From assembly GCF_003219815.1 (NCBI RefSeq), contig NZ_QJVD01000012.1, positions 78,969 to 142,968 on the forward strand: 64,000 nt of DNA, read 5' to 3'. Below the pieces are notes generated by a model. The model was not told the origin of the DNA. It was given only the letters and a program-made list of their open reading frames with translations, and made no database searches. Positions within the stretch are counted from its first letter, which is position 1. Every line of letters begins with the position of its first letter. The DNA comes from Arthrobacter livingstonensis (GTDB taxonomy: Bacteria > Actinomycetota > Actinomycetes > Actinomycetales > Micrococcaceae). Below, piece after piece: positions 16,119 to 24,296 of the stretch. Made by a program: the position numbers and the translations under genes.

Positions 16119-16304
16119 CTACCCCAGGAGCACGGCGTTGACGGCGATGACCGGCAGCGACAGGAGCGAGGACAGGAAAATGACGTCCCGCACCGCGCCG
16201 GAGGGCGTGTGGAACCGGCTGGAAAACAGGTACACGTTCCGCGCCGTGGGCGGCGCGGCCATGACCACGGTTCCGAAAAGATCAGTCCCGCCCACGCCGA
16301 ACAC
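16119..16304 (-). pseudogene. C-terminal remnant of an auxin efflux carrier (AEC) family permease
   Basis: A 61-codon open stretch reads as the last two helices of an AEC-family transporter: AAPPTARNVYLFSSRF matches the conserved A..P.A.NV...A.R. block, followed by VIFLSSLLSLPVIAVNAVLLG. The rest of the gene (normally about 300 aa) is missing. A stop lies a few codons upstream, and the universal stress protein gene starts at 16305 on the other strand. It is best read as a decayed gene cut by deletion or rearrangement. The flanking 16005-16118 holds no gene. Confidence 0.6.
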
Positions 16305-16697
16305 ATGAGTGTACTCGTTGGATACGTCCTAGCTCCCGTCGGCGAGGCTGCCCTGGCCGCCGGTTTTGCCGGGGCCCAGCTCCGCGGCGAGGAACTGGTG
16401 GTGGTCAATTCCGTTCGGGAAGGGGCCTTGGTCGACAAGGGCACGGCCTCGCCGGAAGACCTGGCACGCATCACCTCCCAGGCAAGGGAGTCCGGGGTAC
16501 GGCAGACACTGTTGGACTCCACGTACCGGGACGACCTTGCCGGGGAGGTCGTGGACCCCGCCGAGCAGCACGATGTCAGCGTGATTGTTCTGGGCCTGCG
16601 CCAGCGCAGCCAGGTGGGCAAGTTCATCATGGGCTCCCACGCCCAACGCATCCTGCTCCAGGCGGACCGGCCCGTCCTGGCCGCGGGGAGCCGCTAA
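16305..16697 (+). CDS. Universal stress protein A family protein
   Basis: A 130-aa single USP domain. It starts with MSVLVGYV (first strand) and has the C-terminal nucleotide-binding style loop GLRQRSQVGKFIMGS followed by RILLQADRPVLAA. ATG 16305 has no clear Shine-Dalgarno sequence, and it begins exactly where the AEC remnant on the other strand ends, so its promoter region may be borrowed. The family is linked to survival under starvation or stress; the precise role is unknown. Confidence 0.75.
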   Translation: MSVLVGYVLAPVGEAALAAGFAGAQLRGEELVVVNSVREGALVDKGTASPEDLARITSQARESGVRQTLLDSTYRDDLAGEVVDPAEQHDVSVIVLGLRQRSQVGKFIMGSHAQRILLQADRPVLAAGSR

Positions 16698-16737
16698 CAA
16701 ATGCCGCTTCGTCGGCCAAAACGCCTCCGGCAGCGGG

Positions 16738-17421
16738 CTACTGGCCCGACTCGACGTCCAGGCGCCGGCGGGAGTTGACTAGGTGCGTGCGCATTGCGGC
16801 GGCTGCGGCGACAGGGTCTCCGGCCTCGATGGCGGCCAGGACGGCCTCGTGCTCCGCGGCGACGGCACCCAGGCCGTGGGCGCCGCCGGCGTCCAGCCGG
16901 TGCCGGGGCATGGAAATCATCGCGGGGCCAAGGCCCGCCAGCGTGTCGGTGAAAAAGGGGTTGCCGCTGGCGCCTGCCACGGCCTGATGAAAGTCAAAGT
17001 CGCGGGCCATGGCATCGGCGGGACTGGCGTCCGCCTCGGCAAAGGAGGCCAGTGCTTCGCGGAGGGCGGCAAGGTGGTGGGGGTGGTGCGCGGTGGCCGC
17101 GAGGGCGGCCGCCTCGGATTCCAGGCCGGCCCGGAACGCCAGCAAATGGCGCCGGTCTTCGAGTGTGCGCACGGGACGGGACTGGATCGGGGCATCCATT
17201 CCGCTGGGTGGAGTCAGCGCAAAACTGCCGCTGCCCTTGCGTGTGTGCACCAGCCCTTCAGCTTGCAGCCGCATGATTGCTTCCCGCACCACGGTGCGGC
17301 TCACCGAGTGCTCGGCGATCAGGGCGTTCTCGCTGGGCAGCTTCTGGCCCGCAGCGATCCGCCCTTCCACAATGTCGCTGCGCAGCTGGTCGACGAGGCT
17401 GCTGGTCAGGTTCCGGCTCAT
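16738..17421 (-). CDS. GntR-family (FadR/FCD) regulator, probable galactarate/talarate regulator
   Basis: A 227-aa regulator with a winged helix (LPSENALIAEHSVSRTVVRE, near residues 28-47) and an FCD domain with His residues in DFDFHQAVAG, AEHEAVLAAI and MRTHLVNSRR. It lies 69 bp downstream of the talarate/galactarate dehydratase gene on the same strand. A perfect 9-bp palindrome in the dehydratase promoter is the natural binding site. Regulators of this subgroup often respond to sugar acids. It would repress the dehydratase and perhaps the BASS transporter. Confidence 0.8.
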   Translation of the reverse strand: MSRNLTSSLVDQLRSDIVEGRIAAGQKLPSENALIAEHSVSRTVVREAIMRLQAEGLVHTRKGSGSFALTPPSGMDAPIQSRPVRTLEDRRHLLAFRAGLESEAAALAATAHHPHHLAALREALASFAEADASPADAMARDFDFHQAVAGASGNPFFTDTLAGLGPAMISMPRHRLDAGGAHGLGAVAAEHEAVLAAIEAGDPVAAAAAMRTHLVNSRRRLDVESGQ

Positions 17422-17490
17422 GGCTCCATGATTTCATGCGCGGGGCCGGCTCGAAGCGCCGTTGGCGTCCGGGCGGCTCCGCAACGGTCG

Positions 17491-18624
17491 TTACCGGCGG
17501 CCGAACTCGACGGTGCCCGTGGTCCAGGCGCGGGCCTGGTCGCTGAGCGTGATTCCCAAGCCGAGCCGCTCCGGGACCAGCATGCGGCCGTCGCTGGTCT
17601 CCAGCTGCTCGTTGAACAGCGGGTCCAGCCAGTCGAAGTGCTCCACCCACGGTTCGCGCGGATAGGCGGCAGCCAGGTGCAAGTGGATTTCCATGGCGAA
17701 GTGGGGCGCCAGGTCCAGGCCGGCCTGGTCCGCCAGGGTTGCCAGCCGCAGGAATGAGGTGATGCCGCCAATGCGCGGGGCATCGGGTTGGATGATGTCG
17801 CACGCACGGGTGGCGATCAGGCGTTCGTGTTCGCCCACGGAGGCAAGCATCTCGCCCGTGGCGATTGGCGTATCCAGGGCGGCGGCCAACGCGGCGTGGC
17901 CTTCGGCGTCGTAGGCGTCCAGGGGTTCCTCGATCCAGGTCAGGTCGAACTCCTCCAGCTTCCGGCCCATGCGCAGCGCGGTGGGCCGGTCCCACTGCTG
18001 GTTGGCGTCCACCATGAGTGGCACGTCGGGGCCGATGTGCTCCCGCACGGCGGCGACGCGGCGCAGGTCCTGCGCAGAGTCCGGCAGCCCCACCTTGATC
18101 TTGATGCCGCCAATGCCCTCGGCGATGGACCGGGCTGCCCGTTCCTTGACCTCCTCAATGGAGGCATTCAGGAAGCCGCCGGAGGTGTTGTAGGTGCGCA
18201 CGGAATCGCGGTGGGACCCCAGGAACTTGGCCAGTGGGAGGCCGGCACGCTTGGCCTTGAGGTCGTAAAGTGCAATGTCCAGGACGGCGAGGGCCTGCGT
18301 GGCGACGCCGGAGCGTCCCACAGATGCGCCGGCCCACAGCAGCTTGTTGTACAGCTTGGCGATGTCGTTGGGGTCTTCGCCGATCATGATTTCGGCAACT
18401 TCGCTGGCATGCGCATACTGGGCCGGCCCCCCGGCGCGCTTGGAATAGCTGAAACCGATGCCTTCGTGACCTTCTTCCGTGGTGATCTCGGCGAAGAGGA
18501 AGACCACCTCGGTCATTGGCTTCTGCCGACCGGTAAAGACCTTTGCATCCGAGATGGGAGTGGCCAACGGCAGGGTGATGGTGGAGACCTTGACATGGCG
18601 GATGGCGTCGGGGGAGTAGGTCAC
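17491..18624 (-). CDS. L-talarate/galactarate dehydratase (enolase superfamily)
   Basis: A 377-aa mandelate racemase-like enolase superfamily enzyme. Catalytic signatures are the KIKVG lysine pair, metal-binding Asp/Glu in MVDANQQWD, WIEEPLDAYD and ATGEMLAS, and the His-containing APHFAMEIHLH. Strings such as KRAGG, WAGASVGRSG, YNTSGG and YPREPWVEHFDWL are very close to what I recall of the Salmonella TalrD/GalrD enzyme. It removes water from galactarate or L-talarate to give 5-keto-4-deoxy-D-glucarate. GTG 18624 has AAGGA upstream. Promoter and operator lie at 18658-18686. Confidence 0.85.
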   Translation of the reverse strand: MTYSPDAIRHVKVSTITLPLATPISDAKVFTGRQKPMTEVVFLFAEITTEEGHEGIGFSYSKRAGGPAQYAHASEVAEIMIGEDPNDIAKLYNKLLWAGASVGRSGVATQALAVLDIALYDLKAKRAGLPLAKFLGSHRDSVRTYNTSGGFLNASIEEVKERAARSIAEGIGGIKIKVGLPDSAQDLRRVAAVREHIGPDVPLMVDANQQWDRPTALRMGRKLEEFDLTWIEEPLDAYDAEGHAALAAALDTPIATGEMLASVGEHERLIATRACDIIQPDAPRIGGITSFLRLATLADQAGLDLAPHFAMEIHLHLAAAYPREPWVEHFDWLDPLFNEQLETSDGRMLVPERLGLGITLSDQARAWTTGTVEFGRR

Positions 18625-18657
18625 GGGAGCGTCCTTGGGGATCGGAGGAATGCTCCC

Positions 18658-18686
18658 ATAATATAAGTTCTCAACTTATATAACAA
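18658..18686 (-). promoter_or_regulatory. Promoter with operator in its spacer, upstream of the talarate/galactarate dehydratase gene
   Basis: On the minus strand, -35 TTGTTA (complement of 18681-18686) and -10 TATTAT (complement of 18658-18663) are 17 bp apart. The spacer holds a perfect inverted repeat with 9-bp arms ATATAAGTT and AACTTATAT and a CTC centre (18661-18681). A bound regulator would block RNA polymerase directly. The GntR protein encoded at 16738 is the likely ligand. Confidence 0.65.
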
Positions 18687-18694
18687 GTACGTTT

Positions 18695-18777
18695 TTCGCG
18701 ACAATGATGACAACTCGCGAGGACGACGCCCAGAAGATGCGCCGCCACCGCGGGTTGCCCCCGACCTCGGCGAAGGC
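18695..18777. repeat. Dispersed intergenic repeat, copy A (CGCGAGGACG family)
   Basis: Positions 18716-18777 align over about 60 bp with 38691-38750. Shared blocks include CGCGAGGACG, AGAAGATGC, ACCGC/CCGCC and CTCGGCGAA. The similarity continues upstream through TTCGCGA. This copy's hairpin is decayed compared with that at 38681-38737. No protein was recognised in it. Confidence 0.6.
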
Positions 18778-18801
18778 GCTTCTGCGGCATTGCTCCGTGT
18801 A

Positions 18802-19776
18802 CTACTTGGCGGCCAGCGGCTTGCGGGCCAGCCAGGCGGCCACCACGGCGCCGGAGATGTTGTGCCACACCGAGAATACCGCGGACGGCAGGGCGGCCAG
18901 CGGCGAGAAGTGGGCCGTGGCCAGGGTGGCGGCCAGGCCCGAGTTCTGCATGCCGACCTCGAAGGCCAGGGCGCGGCGTGCCCGGGCGTCCAGGCGGCCG
19001 GCCTTTCCGGCCAGGTAGCCCAGGCCAAGCCCGAAGCCGTTGTGCAGGACCACTGCCAGGAACACGATGCCGCCGGCGGCGACGATCTTGGACGCGGAAC
19101 CGGCCACCACGATCGCCACGATCAGGGAGATGACCACGGCCGAAATCCAGGGCAGTGCCGGCAGCACACGGTCCACGAGGCGGTTGAGGAACAGCCGGGC
19201 CAGGAGGCCCACGATGACAGGCACCAGCACGGTCTTGAGGATGTCGAGCATCATGGCTCCGGCGTCGACGTTCAGGAAGGAGCCGGCGAGGAAAAGGGTG
19301 AGGGCCGGCATCACGATGGGTGCGACCAGCGTGGAGACGGTGGCTACGGCAACGGAAAGGGCGACGTCGCCCTTGGCCAGGTACGCCATGACGTTCGACG
19401 ACGTCCCGCTGGGTGCGCAGCCGACCAGGATGACGCCGGCCGCCAGTTCCGGGCTCAGGTGCAGGCCCATCGCAATGAGCCAGCCGGCGCCGGGCATGAT
19501 GACGTAATGCGCGGCCAGTCCCAGGGCGACGGCCCACGGCCGCCTGGCGACGGCGGCAAAGTCGGGCAGGGTCAGCGTCAGGCCCATGCAGAACATGATG
19601 ATGCCGAGCAGGTATGGCACGGACGGGGCCAGCGGCTTGAATGAACCGGGGAGCAGGAAGCCGAGGACGCCGGCGACAATCACCAACAGCGGGAAGACGG
19701 TGACGGCAATCCGCGCCGCGCGGTCCGCCGTGGCGGGCGTGGCGGAATCCGGGGCAATTTTAGTTGACTGGGGCAC
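18802..19776 (-). CDS. Bile acid:sodium symporter (BASS) family transporter
   Basis: A 324-aa polytopic membrane protein of the BASS/ASBT fold with about ten membrane segments. Family motifs are GCAPSGTSSNVMAYLAKGD (discontinuous helix and Na+ site) and FEVGMQNSGLA. The start is uncertain. GTG 19776 is used because the frame upstream (GTG 19803, TTG 19812) runs into an operator-like palindrome, but no start has a good ribosome-binding site. It lies 177 bp upstream of the talarate/galactarate dehydratase gene on the same strand and may import an organic acid such as a sugar diacid; the substrate is inferred from context. Confidence 0.78.
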   Translation of the reverse strand: MPQSTKIAPDSATPATADRAARIAVTVFPLLVIVAGVLGFLLPGSFKPLAPSVPYLLGIIMFCMGLTLTLPDFAAVARRPWAVALGLAAHYVIMPGAGWLIAMGLHLSPELAAGVILVGCAPSGTSSNVMAYLAKGDVALSVAVATVSTLVAPIVMPALTLFLAGSFLNVDAGAMMLDILKTVLVPVIVGLLARLFLNRLVDRVLPALPWISAVVISLIVAIVVAGSASKIVAAGGIVFLAVVLHNGFGLGLGYLAGKAGRLDARARRALAFEVGMQNSGLAATLATAHFSPLAALPSAVFSVWHNISGAVVAAWLARKPLAAK

Positions 19777-19810
19777 CTGTTTATTTTGTACCCGGGCTCT
19801 CACCTTGAAC

Positions 19811-19844
19811 AAATAATCTCATTATTTGGACAAATTATTTGGAC
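19811..19844. promoter_or_regulatory. Operator-like inverted and direct repeats upstream of the BASS transporter gene
   Basis: An inverted repeat with arms AAATAAT and ATTATTT and a CTC centre (19811-19827) has the same CTC-centred layout as the operator at 18661-18681. It runs into two direct copies of ATTATTTGGAC (19821-19831 and 19834-19844, 13-bp period). A GntR-type regulator could bind here. Confidence 0.5.
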
Positions 19845-19848
19845 GGGC

Positions 19849-20955
19849 CTAGAACCCCAAGGCCTTGCGGTACCTCTGCATCTGCTGGTGGCGGCGCTGC
19901 AGGCTGTCGCGGCGCGGGGTCTGCCCGGCGGCGGCATCCTCGGCGGTCAGGTCGATGTGCCGCTGCCCAAACTGCCACAGCAGCAGGTCGTCCAGCAGAC
20001 GGTCCGGTCCGGGGGAGTAACGGTGGTCCAGCGCCTTGCGGACGTTGGAAATGATTTCCGGCTGCAGGAGTGCGGCCAGGTCAATGGTTTGGGCCAACCC
20101 GTGCGCGGCGACCAGCTCGGCAGCCCAGCCCCAGTCGTCGTCGGCCTTGCGGTCAACGTGCGGCAGCAGCGTCTGCCAGACGGTCTTGATCCGGTTCGGC
20201 GTCAGCGAAACCTTGCCCTCGCCGTCGGCATCCCAAAAGCTGGTGACGGTCTCATAGCGTTCGTGCAGCTCGGAAAAGGCGGATTCCACGGTTTCGAGCA
20301 TGGCCGCCGTCGCGGTGAACTGGCGGTCAAAGTAGGGGCTCCAGGCGCGCGGGTCCTGGGCCTTGAAGCGGATATCGTGCTCAATCTCGCTCCAGGCGTG
20401 GGCAAAAACAGTGCGGATCTGACACTCGAAAAAGTAGCTTCCATTGGGCTTGCCATCCGGATCCAGCACCTCCTGGTAGGCGCGCACCACGTCATTTTGG
20501 ATGCTGCGCAGGATCAGGTGCCGGCTGGAATAGCCGTAGGTGCCGGACTCAATGGAGCCGATGTCCTTTTCCCGGTCCCCCCGGCAGTCGAAGATGCTCC
20601 GGCGCCGCTTGATCAGGTTCGCCACGTTCGCGTTTTCGCCCGGCAGCGTGGTGATGACGCGCACCCCCACCATGTCCGTGAGGTTGCGCAGGGGCTCTGG
20701 GAACAGCAGCGCCGGTGCGGCGTCTGGTTCCGGCACCACCATCCGCGAGGCCTTTTCCCGGAACGACTCCACCGTCTTGGTGCGGCTGGTGACGAACAAC
20801 GGCAGGTCGTCCGCGTCCTCCATGACCTCGCGCACCAGTGCCTCCATCTCGGCCGTCACCAGCAACAGCACCGGCCGGGCACGCTCAAAGGCGGCAATGG
20901 AAGCATTTACGGAAGGGCGGAGAGATTCGTCGAGGCGGTCCCAGTTGCTGCTCAT
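19849..20955 (-). CDS. RelA/SpoT-domain protein, possible (p)ppGpp synthetase
   Basis: A 368-aa protein with a RelA/SpoT nucleotidyltransferase domain in its N-terminal half: SRTKTVESFREKASR (the R.K...S...K block), LTDMVGVRVITT (Asp and Gly-Arg), YGYSSRHLILR (Y.S.H) and FECQIRTVFAHAWSEIEHD (the E.Q.RT...HAW...H block). All key synthetase motifs are there and no HD hydrolase, TGS or ACT domain is seen. It therefore resembles a synthetase-only alarmone enzyme, but it is longer than usual small alarmone synthetases, with an extra helical C-terminal region of about 150 residues. It is monocistronic. Confidence 0.8.
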   Translation of the reverse strand: MSSNWDRLDESLRPSVNASIAAFERARPVLLLVTAEMEALVREVMEDADDLPLFVTSRTKTVESFREKASRMVVPEPDAAPALLFPEPLRNLTDMVGVRVITTLPGENANVANLIKRRRSIFDCRGDREKDIGSIESGTYGYSSRHLILRSIQNDVVRAYQEVLDPDGKPNGSYFFECQIRTVFAHAWSEIEHDIRFKAQDPRAWSPYFDRQFTATAAMLETVESAFSELHERYETVTSFWDADGEGKVSLTPNRIKTVWQTLLPHVDRKADDDWGWAAELVAAHGLAQTIDLAALLQPEIISNVRKALDHRYSPGPDRLLDDLLLWQFGQRHIDLTAEDAAAGQTPRRDSLQRRHQQMQRYRKALGF

Positions 20956-21047
20956 GTCATTGAGCCTATGCGCCGCGGCCCGGGAAGGTCGAGCGCGCCG
21001 CCCAACAATTGGCCAGTGTTTTCCCGCCAGCCCGTAGGCTGGGTGGC

Positions 21048-22004
21048 ATGCTGACGGTAATTGGTGAAGCCCTGATCGACGAAGTGGTGCGCGCCGGGCA
21101 GGCGCCCGTGCCGCACGTGGGCGGCAGCCCCCTGAACGTGGCTGTCGGCCTCGCCCGCCTGGGCCACCCCGTGCAGTTCCTGGGCCGCTTTGGCAGGGAC
21201 GCGTACGGCGACATGGTGGCTGCGCACCTGGCGGGCAACGCCGTCCTGGTGCCGGTGGCCCCGGACGGGCTCCCCACCTCCATTGCCCGCGCCGTGCTTA
21301 GCCCTGGCGGTGCCGCCGCGTATGAATTCGCGCTGGACTGGGAGCTTCCCGCCGTTGCCCGCCAGCCCGACGGCGCCCCGAACTTTATGCTGGCCGCCAC
21401 CACGCTCCTGCACACCGGTTCCATCGCCACGATGCTGGCCCCGGGTGCCGGCCAGGTGTTCAGTGCCGTGGTTGCCGCACACCCCTCCGCCACCATTTCC
21501 TACGACCCGAATTGCCGCCCCAGCATCATCAAGGACGTCAACCACGCTAGGGAGCAGGCCGAAAAGTTTGTCCGGCTCTCCGACGTGGTGAAGGCCTCCG
21601 ACGAGGACCTGGCGTGGCTTTACCCCGGCACTGACCCGAAGGAATCAGCCCGCCGGTGGCTGGCCATGGGCGGCACGGAAGGTCCCGCCGTCGTGATCGT
21701 CACCCAAGGCGGGGATGGTCCCTGGGCTGTATGCGCCGCCGGCGAGGCCGCCTGTGAGGTGCCGCCCACCGAGGTGGTGGACACCGTGGGCGCCGGGGAT
21801 TCCTTCATGGCCGCCCTGCTGGCCGCGCTGGTGGACCGCGAACTGGACGGCGCCCAACGGCGCGACACCCTGCGCGCCATCACCCGCGAGCAGCTGGAGG
21901 AGCTGATCCGCTATGCCGCCCGCGCCGCCGCCATCACGGTGTCCCGCGCCGGCGCCAACCCGCCCACCCGTGCCGAACTGCAGAAAGGCCAGCACCATGT
22001 ATGA
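21048..22004 (+). CDS. PfkB-family carbohydrate kinase (fructokinase-like)
   Basis: A 318-aa ribokinase-fold sugar kinase. It starts [13 protein letters not shown], has the PfkB signature 1 region [15 protein letters not shown] and signature 2 with the catalytic Asp in DTVGAGDSF. The form GEALIDxV with GGSPxNVA is common in fructokinases, but the sugar cannot be fixed from sequence alone. ATG 21048 follows GGGTGG. The last codons overlap the start of the PEBP gene by 8 bp, so the two are translationally coupled. Confidence 0.82.
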   Translation: MLTVIGEALIDEVVRAGQAPVPHVGGSPLNVAVGLARLGHPVQFLGRFGRDAYGDMVAAHLAGNAVLVPVAPDGLPTSIARAVLSPGGAAAYEFALDWELPAVARQPDGAPNFMLAATTLLHTGSIATMLAPGAGQVFSAVVAAHPSATISYDPNCRPSIIKDVNHAREQAEKFVRLSDVVKASDEDLAWLYPGTDPKESARRWLAMGGTEGPAVVIVTQGGDGPWAVCAAGEAACEVPPTEVVDTVGAGDSFMAALLAALVDRELDGAQRRDTLRAITREQLEELIRYAARAAAITVSRAGANPPTRAELQKGQHHV

Positions 22005-22518
22005 CTACGACCCCTATTCATTCCTTGCCCCGGTCCCCGATTTCGCGCTGACGAGCACCTCGCTTGACGACGGCGGCACCCTGTCCGCAAATCAGGTCAA
22101 TCCCGGCGGCCACCCGGACGGGAAGGACCTCTCCCCGCAGCTCTCCTGGTCCGGCTTCCCCGAGGGCACGCGGGGCTTCGCCGTCACCATGTTCGACCCG
22201 GATGCCCCCACCGCCAGCGGCTTCTGGCACTGGGCCGTGGCCAACATCCCCGCGTCCGTGACCTCCCTGGAGGAGGGTGGGTCCCGCGGCCTGCCCGCCG
22301 GGGCGCTGAGCCTGAAGAACGACGGCGGCCACCCCGGCTACATGGGCGCCGCACCTCCCGCCGGGCACGGGACGCACCGCTACATGGTGGTGGTCCACGC
22401 CGTCGACGTGCCCACCCTGGACGTAGACGCGAATGCCACCCCGGCAGTGCTGGGCTTCAATCTGGCCTTCCACACCCTGGCGCGGGCCCGGATCACGGGA
22501 ATTTTCGAAGTGGCGTGA
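21997..22518 (+). CDS. YbhB/YbcL family (PEBP/Raf kinase inhibitor-like) protein
   Basis: A 173-aa phosphatidylethanolamine-binding-like protein. The ligand-pocket motifs are present: [24 protein letters not shown] and [24 protein letters not shown]. Bacterial members have no firmly assigned role. It overlaps the end of the sugar kinase gene, with GAAAGG upstream of ATG 21997. No signal peptide is visible, so it is probably cytoplasmic. Confidence 0.88.
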   Translation: MYDYDPYSFLAPVPDFALTSTSLDDGGTLSANQVNPGGHPDGKDLSPQLSWSGFPEGTRGFAVTMFDPDAPTASGFWHWAVANIPASVTSLEEGGSRGLPAGALSLKNDGGHPGYMGAAPPAGHGTHRYMVVVHAVDVPTLDVDANATPAVLGFNLAFHTLARARITGIFEVA

Positions 22519-22525
22519 CCCGTTG

Positions 22526-22599
22526 TGCGCGCCGTTCGCCCCGTCGGTCGCGCATGACAGTGTTCTGCGCGGCATTCGCTCCGACCGAGGCGCATAACA
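22526..22599. repeat. Two 34-bp TGCGCG...GCGCAT repeat units
   Basis: Units 22526-22559 and 22566-22599 agree at 26 of 34 positions. Each starts with TGCGCG, has TTCGC in the middle and ends with GCGCAT followed by (G/A)ACA. They lie between the PEBP stop and the HAD gene and look like the TGCGCA arrays at 11145-11366 and near 53820-53930. Confidence 0.55.
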
Positions 22600-22629
22600 C
22601 TGCAGCGGTGAAGTTGGATAGCCTTGGGT

Positions 22630-23439
22630 ATGCGTTTAATTGCCAGTGACATTGACGGGACCATCCTCGGCCACGACGGAAGCATCAGTGTCCGCACCAT
22701 TGCCGCGTTCCGGGATGCCGCCGACGCCGGAATCGACATCGTGTTTGTGACCGGCCGCCCGCCGCGCTGGCTGGACCCCATCCGGGAACAGATCGGGCAC
22801 ACGGGAACCGTGATCTGCTCCAACGGCGCCGTCACGTACAGCCTGGAAAGCGAGTCGGTCACGGCGTCGCACCTGCTGCCCTGGGAAACTGTCGAGCAGG
22901 TCCGGCACATCATCGCCGGGCTCACCCCGGAACCGTACTTTGCGCTGGAAAGCCTGGACGGACTCCATGTGGAGCCCGGCTTCTTCGCGCAAAGCCGCCC
23001 GGCCAGCCTATTGGACGTTGTCCCCGCCGCGCTGTCGCCGGGCATGGCCGACGGCGGCATCATCAAGATGCTCTCCGTGCTGCACACCGGAAGCGCCGAC
23101 GAATTCCTGGGCCTGGTCCGTCCCAGCCTGGGCAGGCTGATCTCCGTGACCCACTCGGCGCCCGAACTTGCACTGCTGGAAATGGGCCCGCTGGGTGTCA
23201 ACAAGGCTGTCACGCTCGCCGAATATGCCGCAGCCAAGGGCATCGACGCTGCGGACGTGGTGGCGTTTGGCGACATGCCCAATGACATTGAGATGCTCGG
23301 CTGGGCCGGCGCAGGCTACGCGATGGCCAGCGGCCACCCGGACGCGCTCGCCGCCGCAGCGCTGCTGGCCCCGCGTTTTGAGGACGACGGCGTGGCCCGG
23401 GTTATCGAGGAACGCCTGGCCGCCCTTCACCGGGCGTAG
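22630..23439 (+). CDS. HAD-superfamily Cof-type phosphatase
   Basis: A 269-aa Cof/YbjI-like HAD hydrolase. Motif I is ASDIDGTILG (nucleophile Asp8 and Asp10), motif II FVTGRPPRW, motif III lysine in GVNKAVTL and motif IV FGDMPNDIEML. The C2-type cap fits sugar- or cofactor-phosphate phosphatases; the substrate is unknown. ATG 22630 is taken over an in-frame TTG two codons earlier. The glycerophosphodiesterase gene follows after 9 bp and may be co-transcribed. Confidence 0.85.
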   Translation: MRLIASDIDGTILGHDGSISVRTIAAFRDAADAGIDIVFVTGRPPRWLDPIREQIGHTGTVICSNGAVTYSLESESVTASHLLPWETVEQVRHIIAGLTPEPYFALESLDGLHVEPGFFAQSRPASLLDVVPAALSPGMADGGIIKMLSVLHTGSADEFLGLVRPSLGRLISVTHSAPELALLEMGPLGVNKAVTLAEYAAAKGIDAADVVAFGDMPNDIEMLGWAGAGYAMASGHPDALAAAALLAPRFEDDGVARVIEERLAALHRA

Positions 23440-23448
23440 GCGCCGGAC

Positions 23449-24252
23449 GTGAATCCGCTAAAGGCCGTCAAGCCCTACCTTGACTCACCCGTCCCGCTGG
23501 CCATCGCCCACCGCGGATTCTCCCTGGACGGGCTGGAGAACACGCTCCCGGCGTTCCGGGCGGCCGTTGAGCTGGGCTGTCAATATCTTGAAACCGACAT
23601 CAACACCACCGCCGACGGCGTCACGCTGGTCTTTCACGACGCAACCCTGGACAGGATCACCGACCGGGACGGGACGATCGCCGAGCTGCCGTATGCCGTC
23701 GTCGGGAAGGCCCTCATCGGCGGACGGGAGCACATCGCCACCTTGCGTGAATTCTTTATGGCGCTACCCGCGGCGCGGTTCAACATTGACGTCAAGGATG
23801 CCGGATCGGTGGCGCCCCTGGCCCAACTTATTGAGGAAATGGGCCTCCATGAGCGGGTCTGCGTGGCCTCGTTTTCGGACCGGCGGCGGCGCGAGGTGGT
23901 GTCACGGTTGAGCAGGCCCGTCGCCAGTTCGGCCGGCCAAAAGCTGCTCGTGGCCTATTTCGTGCTGGAACGGTGGATGCCGGCACCCGTGCTGCGCGCC
24001 TTGATGCGCAACGTTGACGTGCTGCAAATTCCAGTCCGGCACAACAAGGTGGAGCTGGTGACACGCCGGTCCGTGGCCAGGGCGCACCGCCTGGGCCTGA
24101 AGATGCACGTCTGGACCATCAACGACCCGGGGGAGATGAACCGTCTTCTGGACCTGGGCGTGGACGGCATCATGACGGACCGGGCCGACCTGCTGGCCGG
24201 CATCATGCGGGAACGCGGCTGCTGGCCCGGCGGCCCGGGGACCGCAGCTTAA
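23449..24252 (+). CDS. Glycerophosphodiester phosphodiesterase
   Basis: A 267-aa GDPD-family TIM barrel. Catalytic residues are visible in AIAHRG (His and Arg), LETDINTTADG (Glu and Asp metal ligands) and LVFHDATLDR (general acid His). It would cleave glycerophosphodiesters from lipid turnover to glycerol-3-phosphate and an alcohol. No signal peptide is visible, so it is probably cytoplasmic. It starts with GTG 23449, 9 bp after the HAD phosphatase gene. Confidence 0.88.
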   Translation: MNPLKAVKPYLDSPVPLAIAHRGFSLDGLENTLPAFRAAVELGCQYLETDINTTADGVTLVFHDATLDRITDRDGTIAELPYAVVGKALIGGREHIATLREFFMALPAARFNIDVKDAGSVAPLAQLIEEMGLHERVCVASFSDRRRREVVSRLSRPVASSAGQKLLVAYFVLERWMPAPVLRALMRNVDVLQIPVRHNKVELVTRRSVARAHRLGLKMHVWTINDPGEMNRLLDLGVDGIMTDRADLLAGIMRERGCWPGGPGTAA

Positions 24253-24296
24253 GTGCGGGCACCGTAACATGCGCCCCGGACTGGCAGGATGGGAGC

